A stretch of 64,000 bases of DNA from Deferribacteraceae bacterium V6Fe1 (GTDB taxonomy: Bacteria > Chrysiogenota > Deferribacteres > Deferribacterales > Deferrivibrionaceae): assembly GCA_022813675.1 (NCBI GenBank), contig CP063375.1:2058001-2122000 (forward strand), written 5' to 3'. The notes beneath the pieces are model-generated. The model did not search any database. It was not told where the DNA came from and was given only the letters and a program-made list of their open reading frames with translations. Below, piece by piece: positions 37,035-45,776 of the stretch (positions are counted from its first letter, which is position 1; the number at the start of each line of letters is the position of its first letter). Both the position numbers and the translations under genes were made by a program.

Positions 37035-37979
37035 ATGATGAAAATTAATAAAGGTGTTACAATTATTGAATTGTTGGTAACTATGCTAATATTAGGAATT
37101 ACCCTTTCGGCAGTGTATTTGACCTATATTAGCGTGCTTACAGACTTTAAAAAACAAACCAAATTAACAGAAACTCAAATAGAAAAAGGACTCGGATTAG
37201 AAATTTTAAGACTTGACTTAGAGCATTTAGGATATGGAATAGCCTCTGATACAAATGATAAAGCTATTGAATATGACGGCACAACACTTACTATCAGAAG
37301 CACTATAAATAGCACTAACCAAGATACTTTTGGCTATGCTATAGTTGATTGTACGGCAGGCAGTAATTCAACTTATAGACTTGACCAAGTAGTTGAAATT
37401 TCAGCTGACGATAACGTCACAAAAACTAGAGATTTTGTAGTAATAAACTTAGATAACTTTACTTTCGTGGAAAATAGACCAAATCTTAACTTAAAAACTA
37501 CACAGCTGTATACCCCTTGCACAGATAATGCTACATTTATGATATTTCCATATGATAATGCTACTTCAGGCTGCACCGGTCAATTTTGCAATAAGATTTC
37601 TTACGAGTTAAGTACAACTCAACCTTTGGACACCTGTAATCCAAACACAAAAAATCTCTTAAGAAAGGTAGGTAGCTCTGCTGGGATGCCTATTATAAAC
37701 TGTGTAGCAGACTTCAAAGCTAGGTTTCATTTGGATAACAACAGTGATGGTATTCCTGATGGTAATCAAACTACATTATCTATTAATAATTCAGACATGA
37801 ACAAGTTAAAGCTTATTGATATTTATCTTTTAATACAGGAAGGACAAAGAGATAAAAATTATACATCGCCAAATTCTTACAGTATGGACGGAATCACCTT
37901 TAGCTTACCTGCAGGTTATGAAAACTATAGATGGAAAATAGCTAAGATATCAGTTACTCCACACATATATGGTGAATAA
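37035..37979 (+). CDS. PilW-like minor pilin
   Basis: 314 residues, the size of PilW. Prepilin leader MMKINKG then VTIIELLVTMLILGITLSAV. The globular part includes GLGLEILRLDLEHLGYGIA, characteristic of PilW N-terminal helices, four or more cysteines that may form disulphides, and a DNNSDGIPDGNQT loop with calcium-binding character (residues about 234-246). It follows PilV by one base and precedes PilX by one base. Confidence 0.87.
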   Translation: MMKINKGVTIIELLVTMLILGITLSAVYLTYISVLTDFKKQTKLTETQIEKGLGLEILRLDLEHLGYGIASDTNDKAIEYDGTTLTIRSTINSTNQDTFGYAIVDCTAGSNSTYRLDQVVEISADDNVTKTRDFVVINLDNFTFVENRPNLNLKTTQLYTPCTDNATFMIFPYDNATSGCTGQFCNKISYELSTTQPLDTCNPNTKNLLRKVGSSAGMPIINCVADFKARFHLDNNSDGIPDGNQTTLSINNSDMNKLKLIDIYLLIQEGQRDKNYTSPNSYSMDGITFSLPAGYENYRWKIAKISVTPHIYGE

Positions 37980-37980
37980 T

Positions 37981-38427
37981 ATGAAAAAAAATAACAAAGG
38001 TATGGCCTTAATTACTACAATAATATTAAGTGCAATAGCACTTCTTTTAGTAGGCACCGTATATTACCTGCTAAATTCCGGGACAAAAATTTCAGGAGTT
38101 CAGGCTAGGTATACCACCGCATTGGAGGCATCAAAGGGTGCATCCGAATACATTATGAGCTTAATACTTGATAAGTTTGATAATATATCTTCTGAAGAGA
38201 TATCTTGCTCAAGTATGACTGAATGCAATGGATATACAGGTAACTGCATAAATTTACCATCTAAAGGCTACAACTCTTTAGGTGGATTTAACATTTGTGC
38301 CAAAGTTCTTGATAGTAAATTTTTTCCAGATAAAGATTTGGTAATTTATAGTGTAGAAGTTAGAGCATTAAACCCCAACAACACTGATGAAAAATCTATT
38401 ATTCAATTTGTTTATCAGGTAGAATAA
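37981..38427 (+). CDS. PilX-like minor pilin
   Basis: 148 residues with MKKNNKG then MALITTIILSAIALLLVGTV, the PilX_N pattern (leader glycine, then MALI and no Glu5). Absence of Glu at +5 is usual in PilX/GspK-type tip pilins. The globular domain carries four cysteines (CSSMTEC, C after YTGN, NICAKV). Start at ATG 37981, one base after the PilW stop. It is last in the PilY1 operon and converges with the proline dehydrogenase gene. Confidence 0.85.
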   Translation: MKKNNKGMALITTIILSAIALLLVGTVYYLLNSGTKISGVQARYTTALEASKGASEYIMSLILDKFDNISSEEISCSSMTECNGYTGNCINLPSKGYNSLGGFNICAKVLDSKFFPDKDLVIYSVEVRALNPNNTDEKSIIQFVYQVE

Positions 38428-38429
38428 GG

Positions 38430-38456
38430 CAGGGTAAAGCAAAAAGCCTTACCCTG
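38430..38456. terminator. Hairpin between the pilus operon and proline genes
   Basis: Stem CAGGGTAA/TTACCCTG (38430-38437 with 38449-38456) with an inner GC/GC extension. No strong T tract on either strand, so it may be a weak bidirectional terminator. Confidence 0.55.
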
Positions 38457-38464
38457 TCTATCTC

Positions 38465-39364
38465 TCACATCCCCAAAAACTGCTTCAATGCGTGTCTTGC
38501 TATATTTGGATTTTCTTTAAGTCTTCTTCTTGAGTATGGAAGCCAGTCTTTACCAAACGGAACATATACCCTAAGTTTGTGCCCACCGGAAACTATTATC
38601 TCTCTAAGCTCTTCATCCACACCAAGAAGCATCTGAAACTCATACTCATCCCTTTTTAGCCCATATTTTTCAATAAGCCTCAATGCCTCAAACACAAGTT
38701 TCTCGTCATGAGTCGCAATACCTACATAAGCTTTTTTCTGAAAAAGCTTCTCAAGAGAGTAAATATAATTTTGGTTTACTATATATGGATCTTTATAGGC
38801 AAGTTTTCTCGGCTCATTGTAAATCCCTTTACAAAGCCTGAAATTAAGAAGCCCGTCAGACAAATTTTCTATATCTTTAGGAGTCCTTCTTAAATAAGCT
38901 TGCAACACTGTCCCCACATGGCCTGCAAACTCTTCTCTTAACCTTCTAAAAAATTCTAATGTATCATCTGTGCAGGGCGTGTCTTCCATATCAATCCTAA
39001 CAAAGTTATTCAATTCTTTTGCATGAGCAACTATCTCTTTGATATTTTCAAATGCAAACTCTTTGTCAAGATTCAAGCCCATTTGAGTAGGTTTAAGAGA
39101 TAAATTTGCATCAAGCCCTTCTTTTGCAATAACATCAAGTATTTTGATACATTCATTTTTATAAAATATTGCTTCCTCTTTTGTGCTTATAAACTCACCC
39201 AATACATCAATTGTTGCCATCATACCCTTTTTGTTTAAGTCGTGAGTAACTTTAACAGCATCGTAAAGGGTAGGCCCTGCTATATAGCTCTTTGCAAAAA
39301 TGCTAACTATAGGTGCAGGAATATACATTATTGTTTTAGATACTAAAAAGTTAAAAATGCCCAT
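38465..39364 (-). CDS. Proline dehydrogenase
   Basis: FAD enzyme oxidising proline to pyrroline-5-carboxylate, with electrons passed to quinone. 299 residues, the short monofunctional form. Motifs: GPTLYDAVKVTHDLNKKG, VRIDMEDTPCTDDTLEFF, FRLCKGIYNEPRKLAYKD (equivalent of RLVKGAYWE), YVGIATHDEKLV, EFQMLLGV, and the C-terminal YVPFGKDWLPYSRRRLKENP, where the two arginines bind the proline carboxylate. It lies 7 bases downstream of the P5C dehydrogenase gene, forming a two-gene proline-to-glutamate pathway. Confidence 0.95.
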   Translation of the reverse strand: MGIFNFLVSKTIMYIPAPIVSIFAKSYIAGPTLYDAVKVTHDLNKKGMMATIDVLGEFISTKEEAIFYKNECIKILDVIAKEGLDANLSLKPTQMGLNLDKEFAFENIKEIVAHAKELNNFVRIDMEDTPCTDDTLEFFRRLREEFAGHVGTVLQAYLRRTPKDIENLSDGLLNFRLCKGIYNEPRKLAYKDPYIVNQNYIYSLEKLFQKKAYVGIATHDEKLVFEALRLIEKYGLKRDEYEFQMLLGVDEELREIIVSGGHKLRVYVPFGKDWLPYSRRRLKENPNIARHALKQFLGM

Positions 39365-39371
39365 ATATCAC

Positions 39372-41009
39372 CTACTTCATAAAAGGATATTCGAAAGATT
39401 CAGGAGCATTAAATGTTTCTTTAATAGCCCTTGTGGAAACCCATCTTATAAGATTTAAGTAGCTTCCTGCTTTATCATTTGTACCGGAAGCCCTACCGCC
39501 GCCAAACGGCTGCTGACCCACAACTGCACCTGTAGGTTTGTCATTGATATAGAAGTTACCTGCGGCATGTTCAAGCTTTTTCATCGCTTTTGCCACAAAC
39601 TCTCTGTCATTTGCAAATACGGCACCTGTAAGCCCGTACATAGAAGTAGTGTCGCAAAGCTCCAATGCCTCATCAACTTTTTCATCTTCATAAACATATG
39701 CAGTCAATACAGGTCCGAATATTTCTTCTTCCATAGTTTTGAATTTGGGGTCTTTTGCAAGGATAAATGTAGGTTCAATAAAGTAACCTTTTGACTTGTC
39801 ATAATTGCCACCAATCAAAACTTCGGCATCTTTTGATTTCTTAGCATACTCAATGTATTCTACAATATTATCAAAAGCTGACTCATCAATAACTGCGTTA
39901 AAGAAATTGCTGAAATCCTCTACTCCACCCATCTTAATCCTTGAAACATCAGCTTTAAACAATTCAAAAAATTCGTTATAAATAGATTTTGGAATATATA
40001 TCCTTGATGCAGCAGAACATTTCTGTCCTTGATACTCATAAGCTCCTCTGATTGCCGCAGTAACAAGCTTTTTTAAATCAGCACTGTTATGAGCAAAAAT
40101 AAAGTCTTTTCCGCCTGTCTCACCAACAATTCTCGGATATGATCTATACTTTGCAATATTTTCCCCGATAGTCTTCCACATATTTTGAAATACTGCTGTA
40201 CTTCCCGTAAAATGAACACCCGCAAAATGTTCACTTTTTAAAACAATATCGCCCACCATTGAACCTCTTCCAGGTATAAAGTTAATTACACCGTCAGGTA
40301 GACCTGCTTCCTTTAAAATCTTCATAAAGAAATAAGGCGCGTAAACTGCACTTGATGCTGGCTTCCAAAGCACAACATTGCCCATAATTGCAGGAGAAGT
40401 AGGCAAATTACCACCTATTGCTGTAAAATTAAATGGTGTAACGGCAAATATAAAACCTTCAAGAGGTCTGTACTGCACATAATTCCATATACCTTTCGGA
40501 CTGTATATCGGTTGGTCTTTGTAAATTTGTTGAGCGTAATAGCAATTAAATCTTAAAAAATCGATAAGCTCGCAAGCCGAGTCGATTTCAGCCTGATAAG
40601 GATTTTTACTAATAGAAAGCATTGTGGCAGCATTCATAATGTATCTGTATTTTGTTGATAATAGCTCAGCAGCCTTCAAAAATATACTTATCCTATCCTG
40701 CCAAGCCATTTCCTGCCATTTTTTCCAAGCCTTTTGAGACTCTTCAATTGCAAGTTTAATCTCTTCTTCTCCGGCCAAATGATATTCAGCCAACACATGC
40801 TGATGGTCATGAGGACAAACAACTTTTGCTGTTTTACCTGTTTTTATTTCTTTACCACCAATTATTAGAGGTATTTCTATTTTTTGTGATCTAAGCTCAT
40901 TTATAGCTTGAATTAGCTTCTCCCTCTCAGGTGAGCCAGGAGCATAATCATAGACCTTTTCGTTTTCCGGAAAAGGGATGTTTACTATGGAATTGTTATA
41001 GTTGTTCAT
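39372..41009 (-). CDS. L-glutamate gamma-semialdehyde (P5C) dehydrogenase
   Basis: 545 residues of the aldehyde dehydrogenase superfamily, PruA/RocA type. Seen: FAVTPFNFTAIGGNLPTSPA (NAD site), GETGGKDFIFAHNSAD (catalytic Glu region), YEYQGQKCSAASRIYIP with the catalytic Cys, EEIFGPVLTAYVY and the C-terminal GAVVGQQPFGGGRASGTNDKAG. It converts glutamate semialdehyde to glutamate with NAD+. Upstream gene of the two-gene proline operon; produces glutamate that could interact with the glutamate synthase genes at 57898-63495. Ribosome site AGGAGAGG. Confidence 0.95.
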   Translation of the reverse strand: MNNYNNSIVNIPFPENEKVYDYAPGSPEREKLIQAINELRSQKIEIPLIIGGKEIKTGKTAKVVCPHDHQHVLAEYHLAGEEEIKLAIEESQKAWKKWQEMAWQDRISIFLKAAELLSTKYRYIMNAATMLSISKNPYQAEIDSACELIDFLRFNCYYAQQIYKDQPIYSPKGIWNYVQYRPLEGFIFAVTPFNFTAIGGNLPTSPAIMGNVVLWKPASSAVYAPYFFMKILKEAGLPDGVINFIPGRGSMVGDIVLKSEHFAGVHFTGSTAVFQNMWKTIGENIAKYRSYPRIVGETGGKDFIFAHNSADLKKLVTAAIRGAYEYQGQKCSAASRIYIPKSIYNEFFELFKADVSRIKMGGVEDFSNFFNAVIDESAFDNIVEYIEYAKKSKDAEVLIGGNYDKSKGYFIEPTFILAKDPKFKTMEEEIFGPVLTAYVYEDEKVDEALELCDTTSMYGLTGAVFANDREFVAKAMKKLEHAAGNFYINDKPTGAVVGQQPFGGGRASGTNDKAGSYLNLIRWVSTRAIKETFNAPESFEYPFMK

Positions 41010-41090
41010 AAAGCACCTCTCCTATTTTTTTATAATCTTTGTTCAATGTATTATATTTTAATACTAATTTCAAAATAATGAACAGTCAAC

Positions 41091-41124
41091 ATAAAAAAAT
41101 GCAGGATACAAAAATGTATCCTGC
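41091..41124 (-). terminator. Terminator of the liv operon
   Basis: Perfect 10-base stem GCAGGATACA/TGTATCCTGC with AAAA loop (41101-41124). On the minus strand it is followed by a run of seven T residues, directly after livF. Confidence 0.9.
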
Positions 41125-41130
41125 CGTGTA

Positions 41131-41838
41131 TTAGTGACCGCCTAAATATGCGCTCTTTACTTCATCATTGTTCAACAATGCTTTCGCATCATCTTCCAGT
41201 ATAATCTTACCGGTCTCCATTACATAGCCTCTATGAGCTATTGAAAGAGCCATGTGAGCATTTTGCTCAACAAGCATTATTGTTGTCCCTTTTTTATTAA
41301 TATCAACAATAATTTTGAAGATATTTTGAACAATAATTGGAGCAAGGCCAAGGGATGGTTCATCAAGTAGTAATAGAGCAGGTTTTGACATCAATGCTCT
41401 ACCAATAGCAAGCATCTGCTGCTCACCTCCAGAAAGAGTACCACCTAACTGCTTTTCGCGCTCTTTCAGTCTTGGAAATAGGTTATATACCATTTCCAAA
41501 TCTTTTACGACCTCAAGCTTGTCATTTCTAAGATAGGCACCCATCATAAGATTTTCTTTTACTGTCAGTAATGGGAATATCTGCCTGCCTTCTGGTACCT
41601 GTATCAGACCTTCAGCAACAATTTTATCAGTGGGCCATTTAGTAATATCATGATTCATATACTCTATTGTACCGGCTACAGGCTTTAAAATACCTGAAAT
41701 AGTGTTTAGAGTAGTTGTCTTACCGGCACCGTTGGCACCAATTATCGCAACAATCTCCCCCTCTTTTACATGAATATCTATACCTTTTAATGCTTCTATA
41801 TGTCCATATTTAGTATGTATTTTATGCAGTTTCAGCAT
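41131..41838 (-). CDS. livF: Branched-chain amino acid ABC transporter ATP-binding protein LivF
   Basis: About 235 residues. Walker A GANGAGKTTTLNTISG, signature LSGGEQQMLAIGRALM, Walker B LLLLDEPSLGLAP and switch His in VEQNAHMAL are intact. LivF is one of two ATPases driving uptake of branched-chain or related amino acids. Two ATGs (41841, 41838) and a TTG precede it; GAGG spacing favours 41838. It overlaps the end of livG by 17 bases. Confidence 0.95.
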   Translation of the reverse strand: MLKLHKIHTKYGHIEALKGIDIHVKEGEIVAIIGANGAGKTTTLNTISGILKPVAGTIEYMNHDITKWPTDKIVAEGLIQVPEGRQIFPLLTVKENLMMGAYLRNDKLEVVKDLEMVYNLFPRLKEREKQLGGTLSGGEQQMLAIGRALMSKPALLLLDEPSLGLAPIIVQNIFKIIVDINKKGTTIMLVEQNAHMALSIAHRGYVMETGKIILEDDAKALLNNDEVKSAYLGGH

Positions 41839-42610
41839 CATCAACCTCTTTTCCTAAGTATGCTTCAATTACTCTTTTATTAGCTCTAATCTCTTCAGGC
41901 AACCCTTCAGCAATAAGCTGACCATGGTCAAAAACAATAATTCTGTCAGAAATACCCATAACAAGCTTCATATCATGCTCAATTAAGAATATAGTTTTGC
42001 TTAAATCTTTTCTAATTTTTCTTATTAAGTTCATTAATTCTTCTGTTTCTTGTGGATTCATTCCTGCAGCAGGCTCATCAAGAAGCAATAACTCGGCATC
42101 AGTTGCCATAGCCCTTGCTATCTCAAGCTTTCTCTGCTTACCATATGGAAGATTTTGGGCTTGTTCATTCTTCTCGCCAAGTAAGCCCATATAATCTAAA
42201 AGCTCTTCAGCTTTTTTTACACACGCCTTTGATTCAAACCTGTATCTTGGCAATTTAAATACAGATTCCAGTAAATTTGTTTTTCTTCTACAATGCATTG
42301 CAAGCAATATATTATCCAAAACAGTTAACTGTGCAAAGAGCCTGATATTTTGGAATGTCCTTGCAATACCTAAAGCAGTAACCTTATAAGGCTTTAATAC
42401 ATTTAAATTTTCACCTTTAAATGTTACAGTGCCAAATGTCGGAGTGTATACTCCGGTAATTACATTAAAAACAGTTGTTTTCCCAGCACCATTAGGCCCA
42501 ATCAAGCTTAGAATCTCCCCCTGCTTTATATCAAAACTTACATTATCTACGGCTTTCAAACCACCAAAATGCATTGACACTTTATCTACTTTCAAAATAG
42601 CTTCACTCAT
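41822..42610 (-). CDS. livG: Branched-chain amino acid ABC transporter ATP-binding protein LivG
   Basis: 262 residues with Walker A GPNGAGKTTVFNVITG, Walker B LLLLDEPAAGMNPQE and switch His LIEHDMKLVM. The signature is LPYGKQRKLEIARAMA, the slightly unusual form typical of LivG. The C-terminal helix extension (EIRANKRVIEAYLG) is a LivG hallmark. Nine bases separate it from livM. Confidence 0.95.
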   Translation of the reverse strand: MSEAILKVDKVSMHFGGLKAVDNVSFDIKQGEILSLIGPNGAGKTTVFNVITGVYTPTFGTVTFKGENLNVLKPYKVTALGIARTFQNIRLFAQLTVLDNILLAMHCRRKTNLLESVFKLPRYRFESKACVKKAEELLDYMGLLGEKNEQAQNLPYGKQRKLEIARAMATDAELLLLDEPAAGMNPQETEELMNLIRKIRKDLSKTIFLIEHDMKLVMGISDRIIVFDHGQLIAEGLPEEIRANKRVIEAYLGKEVDDAETA

Positions 42611-42619
42611 ATCAGCACC

Positions 42620-43462
42620 TTACACATTAACCTTAATTTTACCGAAAAGCCCTTGAGGCCTGAATACCATCATAAGTATCAAAACAATACCGTATGTAAC
42701 CATCCTGTATTCAGATGCAAATCTCAAAATTTCAGGCACCGTACTCAAAACGATACTTCCAAAAACAGCCCCTGTAATACTGCCCATTCCGCCTAAAACA
42801 AGCATACAAAGCTGCTCTATTGATTTCATAAACCCAAAGTCTATCGGATTAATATATGACAAGAAGTGTGCATACAATGCGCCACCAAGCCCTGCAAATG
42901 CCGAACCGATAGTAAAAGACAGTACTTTATATTTTGATATATTAACACCCATCATTTCAGCAGCAATCTCATCCTCTCTGATGCTCCTAATAGCAAGACC
43001 GTGTCTTGATTTTTCGAGTCTGTACATAAAAAATATAGTAAAAACCACAAAGAATGCGGTAATTGCCAAATTTGTCGAAGGGGGGATACCATATATACCA
43101 AGTGCTCCGCCAAGGTAAGGGGTATTCAAGATTACAACTCTTACAATCTCACCAAATCCAAGAGTTGCGATTGCGAGATAATCTCCTCTGAGCCTAAGAA
43201 TAGGCACACCTAACAATGCACCAAAAAGTGCACCAAAACCTGTACCTGCAAGCAGTGACACTATAAAAGGAGCGCCAAGCTTAATTGATATAATAGAAGA
43301 TGAATAGGCACCAATACTCATAAATGCGGCATGCCCCAATGAAAGCTGCCCGGTAACACCAGTTATGAGGTTAAGTCCTAAGACCATGATAATATTAATT
43401 CCTGTGATTGTAGCAACCTGTATGATATAATCATTAAAAAGATAATTTAATATTGAATCCAT
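42620..43462 (-). CDS. livM: Branched-chain amino acid ABC transporter permease LivM
   Basis: About 280 residues and eight or more membrane helices. Typical motifs are GVTGQLSLGHAAFMSIGAY, RLRGDYLAIATLGFGEI, SIREDEIAAEMMGVNISKYK (the coupling helix facing the ATPase) and GGMGSITGAVFGS. ATG 43462 has AGGTG upstream; GTG at 43471 is an alternative three codons earlier. Pairs with LivH to form the channel. Confidence 0.95.
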   Translation of the reverse strand: MDSILNYLFNDYIIQVATITGINIIMVLGLNLITGVTGQLSLGHAAFMSIGAYSSSIISIKLGAPFIVSLLAGTGFGALFGALLGVPILRLRGDYLAIATLGFGEIVRVVILNTPYLGGALGIYGIPPSTNLAITAFFVVFTIFFMYRLEKSRHGLAIRSIREDEIAAEMMGVNISKYKVLSFTIGSAFAGLGGALYAHFLSYINPIDFGFMKSIEQLCMLVLGGMGSITGAVFGSIVLSTVPEILRFASEYRMVTYGIVLILMMVFRPQGLFGKIKVNV

Positions 43463-43471
43463 CGTAAGCAC

Positions 43472-44353
43472 CTACACTTTTTCTTTAGTTGCCTTACCAA
43501 ATAGTCCGGAAGGCTTCACAATAAGGATAAAAATCAATATTCCAAAAGCAATTGCATCTCTAAATGAAGGGGAGATAAATGCTACCCCCATAACCTCGGC
43601 AAGTCCTAAAACAAGACCGCCGACCATAGCACCCGGAATACTTCCAATGCCGCCCAAAACTGCAGCAACAAATGCTTTAAGACCAAAGAGTAAACCCATT
43701 AAAGGGTCAACCGCTCTATAATATGTACCGACAAGCACACCTGCTGCAGCTGCCAAAGATGAGCCTATCGCAAATGTAAACGAAATAACCTTATCAGAGT
43801 TAATCCCCATTAGGCGCGCAGTTGTCATATTTTGAGATACGGCACGCATCGCAACACCCATTTTTGTATTGTGAACTATATAATAAAGCCCGAACATAAG
43901 GGCAATTGAAACCAAAATTATAAAAATCTGCAGAAAAGAGATTGTAATACCACCAATTACAAAATTTATTTCAGGAAATATTTGCGGATATGCCTCTCTT
44001 TGAGGCCCATTTATCAAAACAACTAAATTAGAGATAAATATAGAAGCACCGATTGCACTGATAAGAGCAGAAATCCGTGAAGAATTTCTTACAGGCTTGT
44101 AAGCCACTTTTTCAACTAAAACACCAAGTATAGCAGTAAGTGCCATAGCGACAACTATAACAACTATAAAATTACTTGTTAACTGAGTAGCAACAATAAG
44201 CCCAATAAAAGCACCAACCATATAAATATCGCCATGCGCGAAGTTAATAAGCTTAATAATACCATAAACCATAGTATATCCAAGGGCTATCAGAGAATAA
44301 ATACTCCCAACCGTTATTCCGTTTAGGAGCTGCTTGAGTATTATTTCTAACAC
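43472..44353 (-). CDS. livH: Branched-chain amino acid ABC transporter permease LivH
   Basis: 293 residues, about eight membrane helices. Typical motifs: LLNGITVGSIYSLIALGYTM, INFAHGDIYMVGAFIG, MRAVSQNMTTARLMGINSDK (coupling helix) and LGGIGSIPGAMVGGLVLG. Second gene of the operon after livJ, from which it is separated by a 57-base gap containing a hairpin that probably lowers its transcript level relative to the binding protein. Confidence 0.95.
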   Translation of the reverse strand: MLEIILKQLLNGITVGSIYSLIALGYTMVYGIIKLINFAHGDIYMVGAFIGLIVATQLTSNFIVVIVVAMALTAILGVLVEKVAYKPVRNSSRISALISAIGASIFISNLVVLINGPQREAYPQIFPEINFVIGGITISFLQIFIILVSIALMFGLYYIVHNTKMGVAMRAVSQNMTTARLMGINSDKVISFTFAIGSSLAAAAGVLVGTYYRAVDPLMGLLFGLKAFVAAVLGGIGSIPGAMVGGLVLGLAEVMGVAFISPSFRDAIAFGILIFILIVKPSGLFGKATKEKV

Positions 44354-44380
44354 GATTCCTCCTTTATAAGGTAAATAGAA

Positions 44381-44403
44381 AGTGGTGGGTTATCCCCACC
44401 ACT
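44381..44403 (-). terminator. Intercistronic hairpin between livJ and livH
   Basis: Perfect 9-base stem AGTGGTGGG/CCCACCACT with a 5-base loop lying just after the livJ stop. No long T tract follows, so I read it as a transcript-stabilising or attenuating element that keeps binding-protein mRNA in excess, a common arrangement in ABC importers. Confidence 0.7.
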
Positions 44404-44410
44404 CATAATA

Positions 44411-45550
44411 TTATTCGTTAAGAAGCTTAAAGTAATAAGTACCGTCAGCTTTCTTGTCAACAGCCTGGATAAAAGGTTTCTTAACAGCGTTACCTTCTTT
44501 GTCAAATTTCATTTGACCACTAACACCGTCAAAACCAGGAATATTTGCAAGAGCATCTCTCATAGCAGTTCTTTGTTTAGCATCAGCACAATTAGTAACT
44601 TTTGCATCTTTCATTGCATTAGCAAGAAGATAAACTGCATCGTAACCCTGAGCAGAGAACATGTCTGCCCCGCCTCTTGTTTCCATCTTTTTAACAAATT
44701 CCTGTACTTTTTTAGCTTTAGCTTCAGGTGAGAAACCTGCATACACAATTGACCCAAGAGCAGCATCTTTAGCCACATCCCAAAGGTCTGGAGCAAGAAG
44801 TCCGTCACCGCCAACGATTGGCACATTAAGACCTTGCTTTCTTGCTTCAAGAAGGATTAATGAACCTTCCGGATAGTAACCGCTAAAGATTATAGCCTGA
44901 GGATTGTGTGGCTTAATACCTGTAATCTGAGCTGAAAAATCTGTGTCACCATCAGAAATAGTTTGCTCAACAACAATATTACCGCCAAAATCTTTTACAG
45001 CTTTCTTAAAGATTGCAGAAAGACCTACACTGTAGTCATTATTTACAGAAGTAATTAAAGCAAAGTTTTTCCAACCAAATTTATCCATTATAAACTTGAT
45101 AGTAGCAGGTCCACCGTCGCTATCAAGAAGAGTATCTCTAAATACGAAAGGTTTGTTGTCTGTTACACCCTTAGCAGTAGCACCTGCGGAAATTAAAACA
45201 GTTTTTGCTCTGTCAGCAATTGGCCCGATAACAAATGTAGCCCCTGAAGTAGGCTCACCAATAATACCACACGCCTTATCCTTATTAATAAGTCTCTGAG
45301 TAGCGTTTGCTGCTTCAGCCTTGTCACCACGGCTATCATAATTGATCAACTTGATAGTTTTACCATTAACTCCACCTGCTGCATTAATCTCATCAACTGC
45401 AAGCTTTGCACCTGACAAAGTCTTTTGTCCGTAAACTGCCAAGTTTCCGGTTTCAGGTCCCTGAATACCGATTACAAGCTCCCCTGCTGCAAAAGCAAAA
45501 GTTGCAAGCATAAAAACTGCGGCTAAACTAAGTAAGCCAATTTTTCTCAT
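44411..45550 (-). CDS. livJ: Branched-chain amino acid ABC transporter substrate-binding protein
   Basis: 379 residues: signal peptide (IGLLSLAAVFMLATFAFA, cleavage after AFA) then a type I periplasmic binding fold. Characteristic are VIGIQGPETGNLAVYGQKTL, LINYDSRGDKAEAANA, GIIGEPTSGATFVIGPIA and FSAQGYDAVYLLANAM. No lipobox, so a soluble periplasmic protein. It captures leucine/isoleucine/valine or a related amino acid; specificity is not decidable here. First gene of livJHMGF, ribosome site AAGGAGG. Confidence 0.94.
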   Translation of the reverse strand: MRKIGLLSLAAVFMLATFAFAAGELVIGIQGPETGNLAVYGQKTLSGAKLAVDEINAAGGVNGKTIKLINYDSRGDKAEAANATQRLINKDKACGIIGEPTSGATFVIGPIADRAKTVLISAGATAKGVTDNKPFVFRDTLLDSDGGPATIKFIMDKFGWKNFALITSVNNDYSVGLSAIFKKAVKDFGGNIVVEQTISDGDTDFSAQITGIKPHNPQAIIFSGYYPEGSLILLEARKQGLNVPIVGGDGLLAPDLWDVAKDAALGSIVYAGFSPEAKAKKVQEFVKKMETRGGADMFSAQGYDAVYLLANAMKDAKVTNCADAKQRTAMRDALANIPGFDGVSGQMKFDKEGNAVKKPFIQAVDKKADGTYYFKLLNE

Positions 45551-45593
45551 AAATCCTCCTTGTAGAAATTTTAGTTTAAAATCCTGAACTTTA

Positions 45594-45622
45594 ACTCTAT
45601 TCTAAACCACTCTATTTGTCAA
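45594..45622 (-). promoter_or_regulatory. Putative sigma-70 promoter of the liv operon
   Basis: On the minus strand TTGACA (plus 45617-45622) and TAGAGT (plus 45594-45599) are 17 bases apart, 44 bases or more upstream of livJ. It lies in the 226-base divergent gap shared with the XRE-cupin regulator. Confidence 0.5.
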
Positions 45623-45740
45623 ACATTTTTTTATTATTGATTAAAGTTAATATTTCGTAACACATTGGTAATATAAAACTTACTTTTTTTCAGTAAAATT
45701 ATGGAAATATTCAAGCATACTTTATTTAGTTAAAATTCCC

Positions 45741-45769
45741 TTGACTAATTAATTTTTGTTTAATATAAT
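45741..45769 (+). promoter_or_regulatory. Strong sigma-70 promoter giving a leaderless regulator mRNA
   Basis: TTGACT (45741-45746), 17-base spacer, consensus TATAAT (45764-45769). The expected transcription start is at about 45776-45777, which is the A of the ATG of the regulator gene. No ribosome site is present upstream of that ATG. Confidence 0.65.
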
Positions 45770-45776
45770 GAACTCC

